This document shows positions 60,997 through 64,000 of a stretch of DNA of 64,000 nt, piece by piece; the first letter of the stretch is position 1, and the number at the start of each line of letters is the position of its first letter. The translations under genes and the position numbers were made by a program. Below the pieces are notes generated by a model. That model saw nothing but the letters and a program-made list of their open reading frames with translations. It ran no database searches and was not told the origin of the DNA. Source of the stretch: Erysipelotrichales bacterium (GTDB taxonomy: Bacteria > Bacillota_I > Bacilli_A > RF39 > UBA660); the NCBI GenBank assembly GCA_022508565.1, contig JAFLUY010000002.1, forward strand, positions 32,001 through 96,000, written 5' to 3'.

Positions 60997-62094
60997 ATGA
61001 TTTTTATAAAAAGAGTAGTTTTATTGTTAATAGGTATATTATTAATAACTGGTTGTGGAGTAAATAAATCTGATACTTTAAAAAGTTTTAAAGATTATAA
61101 TGCCAAGAAAGAGTCTTATGAATTAATCGGAACAATGAAGATAATAAGCAATGAAGACGAATTTACTTATGATATTAATATTGGAGTGGAAAATAATAAA
61201 CATTATAAAGTATCTTTAACTAATAATATTAATAATCATGAGCAAGTAATACTTAAAAACGATGAAGGTGTCTATGTTGTTACACCTGAACTTAATAAGA
61301 GTTTTAAGTTTATGAGTGAATGGCCAAATAATTCTAGTCAAGCTTATTTAATTGAAACTTTAGTTAATGATGTTAATAAAGATGCAAACGCATCAGTAAA
61401 AGATACGGAAAATGGTTATGAAATAACTTCAAAAGTAAATTATCCAAATAATCAAAAATTAGATCATGAAGTAATAACTACAGATAAAGATTTTAATATT
61501 AAACGTGTTGAAGTAAAAGATGTAGACGAAAATGCGATTATTGTAGTAGATGTAAATAAATTAAATTATAAGCCAAGTTTCAGTAATAGTTATTTTGAAT
61601 TAGATGCATTAGTAAAAGAAGAATCTACAACAAAGAAGCCTGAAGAAGATAAAAATAAATATGATGAGGAATGTTTAGCAAGTTGCACTGATACAGAAAA
61701 AAATTGTAAGAATACTTGTATGATTGAATCAACATCTAATATCTTAGAAGATATAATTTATCCTTTATATGTTCCAACCGATACTTATCTTTCAAGCAAA
61801 GACACAGTTTCAACAGATAATGGCAATCGTGTTATTTTAACATTCTCAGGTGTTGACCCATTTATCTTAGTAGAAGAAGTATCTAATGAATATGATGAGA
61901 TGAATATTATTCCAGTTAATGGTGAACCATTATTTCTAGGTTCAACTATTGGAGCTATCTCAGAAAATTCGATTTACTGGACAAGTAATGGGGTTGATTA
62001 TTACCTAACAAGTAAGACTTTAGATGCCTCTGAAATGTTGACAATTGCAGAAAGTGTACAAAATTCATCAAATTTAGTTGCAGGACTAAAATAG
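60997..62094 (+). CDS. GerS/YdcC-like lipoprotein (LolA-type fold); unusual start
   Basis: 365 residues. Lipobox LITGC, so lipidated on Cys21 or so. The LolA/GerS-like region has SFKFMSEWPNNSSQAYLIETL, close to the GerS/YdcC spore-germination family motif SFKFQSDWPxNSSQ. It has a Cys-containing insert (CLASCTDTEKNCKNTC) and a DUF4367-like C-terminus. AGGAG sits right against the ATG at 60997 (no spacing), while an in-frame ATA (61006) has the ideal 9-bp spacing, so the start may be ATA. Confidence 0.75.
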   Translation: MIFIKRVVLLLIGILLITGCGVNKSDTLKSFKDYNAKKESYELIGTMKIISNEDEFTYDINIGVENNKHYKVSLTNNINNHEQVILKNDEGVYVVTPELNKSFKFMSEWPNNSSQAYLIETLVNDVNKDANASVKDTENGYEITSKVNYPNNQKLDHEVITTDKDFNIKRVEVKDVDENAIIVVDVNKLNYKPSFSNSYFELDALVKEESTTKKPEEDKNKYDEECLASCTDTEKNCKNTCMIESTSNILEDIIYPLYVPTDTYLSSKDTVSTDNGNRVILTFSGVDPFILVEEVSNEYDEMNIIPVNGEPLFLGSTIGAISENSIYWTSNGVDYYLTSKTLDASEMLTIAESVQNSSNLVAGLK

Positions 62095-62130
62095 TTGATA
62101 TATAATATATACCCATGAAGAGGTGTAGTT

Positions 62131-62316
62131 ATGAAAAACAAAATAAATAGTATTACTGCTTTGTTATCAGCTTTTGAGTCTCGCAACGAACAACTGCACG
62201 AAGAGATAAAGAAAAATGAAGAAGCAATAGAAGAAATGAAAGAAGAACTTCGTGTTCTTATGGAAGATGAAGTAGATCCAAATTTAGTTGAATCAAAAGT
62301 AAAAATGGTTGCATAA
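62131..62316 (+). CDS. Small coiled-coil protein, 61 aa
   Basis: GAGGTG precedes the ATG. Nearly all of the chain is a charged helix (ESRNEQLHEEIKKNEEAIEE), so probably a short dimeric coiled coil. Not recognised. The terminator overlaps its end (AAAAATGGT 62301-62309 / ACCATTTTT 62318-62326). Confidence 0.6.
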   Translation: MKNKINSITALLSAFESRNEQLHEEIKKNEEAIEEMKEELRVLMEDEVDPNLVESKVKMVA

Positions 62317-62330
62317 TACCATTTTTATTT
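62301..62330 (+). terminator. Terminator of the small coiled-coil gene
   Basis: A 9-bp stem AAAAATGGT / ACCATTTTT, then ATTTTG. Confidence 0.75.
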
Positions 62331-62380
62331 TGTTGTTAAGCGCACGTAATTATGATATATTAGATACGTAGGTGATTTTA

Positions 62381-62929
62381 ATGAAGAAAAAAAATAAACA
62401 AACAGAAATAAAAAGATTTGAAAGTACAGAAATAAAACAAAGTGCATTTATAAATGAAGATTACAAAACTTTTAAGACATTTATTATCGTTCTTATTATT
62501 GTATTAACACTACTTGGGCTGCTATTCTTCTTTAACGCCAAACTAGTAACTAAAGATATGTTTAATGATGAAACAACAACTACTGCACCAGTTTCCTATA
62601 TAGATACAACTATTCTTGCTGATCATATTTTAGGAACTAACAATCCACATTATATGGTATTACTTTATGATACAGAAGATAAAACATCTAATATCTTATA
62701 TGATAGTTTATTTAATAATTATAGTGGTGATGAAGATTTATATGCGGTTGATTTAGCAAATAAGATGAATGCATCTCACTATGATAAAAATCAAGAGAAT
62801 GAAAATAAATCTCCAAAAACTAATGAAGAAATTGTTGTAAGCGGACCAACACTTTTAGTTGTTAAAGAAAATAAAGTTGTTGAATATATAACTGATGCAA
62901 AAAAAATCCAAGAAAAACTAAATAATTAA
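62381..62929 (+). CDS. Membrane-anchored protein with thioredoxin-like fold, no CxxC
   Basis: 182 residues. ATG 62381 follows GTAGGTGA. A TM helix at about 32-53 leads to an extracellular domain. YMVLLYD, then YAVDLANKMN and SGPTLLVVKENKVVEYI fit the thioredoxin-like order, with the cis-Pro (SGPTLL), but the CxxC is replaced (DTEDKTSN), so redox activity is excluded. Function unknown. Own terminator. Confidence 0.55.
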   Translation: MKKKNKQTEIKRFESTEIKQSAFINEDYKTFKTFIIVLIIVLTLLGLLFFFNAKLVTKDMFNDETTTTAPVSYIDTTILADHILGTNNPHYMVLLYDTEDKTSNILYDSLFNNYSGDEDLYAVDLANKMNASHYDKNQENENKSPKTNEEIVVSGPTLLVVKENKVVEYITDAKKIQEKLNN

Positions 62930-62955
62930 GAATACTTTTAATAGTATTCTTATTT
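62928..62955 (+). terminator. Rho-independent terminator
   Basis: A 9-bp stem AAGAATACT (62928-62936) / AGTATTCTT (62943-62951), then ATTTTT. Confidence 0.85.
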
Positions 62956-62958
62956 TTA

Positions 62959-62967
62959 TGTTATAAT
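62959..62967 (+). promoter_or_regulatory. Extended -10 promoter of the S41 protease gene
   Basis: TGTTATAAT, -10 box at 62962-62967, about 20 bp upstream of the ribosome-binding site AAGGAGA. Confidence 0.6.
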
Positions 62968-62986
62968 TTATATAAGGAGAGTCACC

Positions 62987-64000
62987 ATGAAAAAGAACCC
63001 GAGGAATAAAAGAAAAAAGAATAACTTTAAAATAAATAAATTTTCACTTATAGAGGTAATTATTATTACACTAGCATTTTGTTCATTAACAAGTGTTATT
63101 GTTGGATTATCTGTTTATTTACTTAATAATCGCAATTTAATATTAGATAATGAACTTTTAGATATTGTTAATACATATAATAAAATTAAAGATAATTTTT
63201 ATGAAGAAGTAGATAAAAAGGAACTTGCCACTAGTGCTATTGAAGGAATGATGAAAACTTTAAATGAAAAGTATTCAATCTATCTAGATGAAGATAACTC
63301 TTCAGATTTAAATGAAAAACTAGAAGGAGAATATCAAGGTATTGGTGTAACCGTAAGAAAGAGCAACGAGATATTCTCAATCGAAAAAGTTCATGATAAT
63401 ACACCAGCTTATGATGCTGGACTTAAAGAAGGAGATATCTTACTTCAAATAAATGATTATGAAATAAAAGGTACAGATAGTTTAGATTACATAAAATCAT
63501 TAATAAAAAAAGTTGAAAAAGTTACTTTTAAAATTAAAAGAAATGAAGAAATTATATCTATAGATGTTAAAGTTAAAACAATCGAGTATCCATCTATTAG
63601 TTATAAAACATATGAAAGAAATAATAAAAATATTGGATATATCTATATATCAACTTTTTCTAAAACAACTACAAGTCAAGTTAAGGATGCTTTAAAGCAT
63701 TTAGAAGATGATAATATAGAATCTTTAATCTTTGATGTTAGAGGAAATACAGGTGGCTACTTAAATATAGCTGATGATATTTTAAATATGTTTATGAAAA
63801 AAGGAACTATTCTTTATGCAGTAGATGATAATAATGGAACTAAAAAAATCTATGATACAACAAAAGAATCTCGTACATACGATATTGTTGTATTAATAGA
63901 TCAAGCTACTGCTTCTGCTAGTGAAATTCTTGCAACGTCTTTAAAAGAAAGTTACGGAGCAATTTTAGTTGGTGCAAAAACTTTTGGCAAGGGATTAGTT
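62987..64000 (+). CDS. ctpA: C-terminal processing protease, S41 family (CtpA-like), 5' part
   Basis: 338 codons are visible and the gene runs off the window. ATG 62987 has AAGGAGA. N-terminal TM anchor at about 25-48; S41 N-terminal helices (YSIYLDEDNSSDLNEKL); PDZ domain (GIGVTVR to GDILLQINDYE); then the protease core with the nucleophile Ser in ASASEILA and the general-base Lys in TFGKG at the window edge. Family: tail-specific processing of envelope proteins (CtpA/CtpB in sporulation signalling). Confidence 0.93.
   Translation, partial: MKKNPRNKRKKNNFKINKFSLIEVIIITLAFCSLTSVIVGLSVYLLNNRNLILDNELLDIVNTYNKIKDNFYEEVDKKELATSAIEGMMKTLNEKYSIYLDEDNSSDLNEKLEGEYQGIGVTVRKSNEIFSIEKVHDNTPAYDAGLKEGDILLQINDYEIKGTDSLDYIKSLIKKVEKVTFKIKRNEEIISIDVKVKTIEYPSISYKTYERNNKNIGYIYISTFSKTTTSQVKDALKHLEDDNIESLIFDVRGNTGGYLNIADDILNMFMKKGTILYAVDDNNGTKKIYDTTKESRTYDIVVLIDQATASASEILATSLKESYGAILVGAKTFGKGLV

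Overview
The window is very AT-rich, gene-dense DNA from a low-GC Gram-positive bacterium. Ribosome-binding sites are of the AGGAGG or AGGTGAT type, rho-independent terminators sit between most transcription units, and promoters often have an extended -10 (TGnTATAAT). TGA is used as a stop (for example at 12706, 17171, 19209 and 57683) and TGG for Trp, so the code is standard and not the Mycoplasma code. RNase J, SpoVS, a GerS/YdcC-like lipoprotein, a D,D-carboxypeptidase, UraA/Upp and many short single-pass surface proteins suggest a gut Bacilli, Erysipelotrichia or RF39-like lineage that still has a peptidoglycan wall. This placement is inferred, not measured. No tRNA, rRNA, CRISPR array, transposase or integrase was seen.

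Layout. 1-10 kb: the 3' end of a prepilin peptidase, a DUF2207 membrane protein, a zinc-ribbon membrane protein, two unknowns, a divergent ThyX-like protein, a kinase-fold protein, an anchored transglutaminase-like protein, an MFS-like permease and an AraC regulator. 10-20 kb: small unknown genes, a decayed copy of the 5' end of uvrB, an orphan sigma-70-like factor, intact uvrB, a LysR regulator, a three-gene unknown operon, and a surface protein with five disulfide-type beta repeats. 20-27 kb: two candidate long structured noncoding RNAs, each with its own promoter and terminator (20441-20952 and 26969-27358), around a CorB-like membrane protein, PAP2 phosphatase, SDR, slipin, an rRNA methyltransferase-like protein and NAD kinase.

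27-39 kb: the most unusual part. Two consecutive paralogous operons (A, 27442-32805; B, 32924-38787) each encode a small signal-peptide/TM protein, a second membrane protein, a secreted Cys-rich protein of about 1,100 residues, and a 144-residue single-pass protein. The two genes for the last protein are identical over 437 bp although the rest of the clusters has diverged strongly. I could not assign a known function; the architecture suggests a disulfide-stabilised cell-surface assembly.

39-51 kb: a possible small hydrophobic peptide gene, spoVS, a CapA-like protein, recX, a Nudix/NrtR-like protein, inorganic pyrophosphatase, a D,D-carboxypeptidase, a CAT-like acetyltransferase, RluB and RlmD/TrmA-type RNA-modification enzymes, FabG, a WYL regulator, a PHP protein that has lost metal ligands, and a pair of M16 peptidase-like proteins, only one with the zinc motif. 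51-64 kb: an unknown gene, then a SIS / PfkB kinase / degenerate ABC-transporter cluster, small membrane ORFs, uraA-upp for uracil salvage, a ZIP metal transporter, RNase J, the GerS-like lipoprotein, two small proteins, and the 5' part of a CtpA-type S41 protease that runs off the window.
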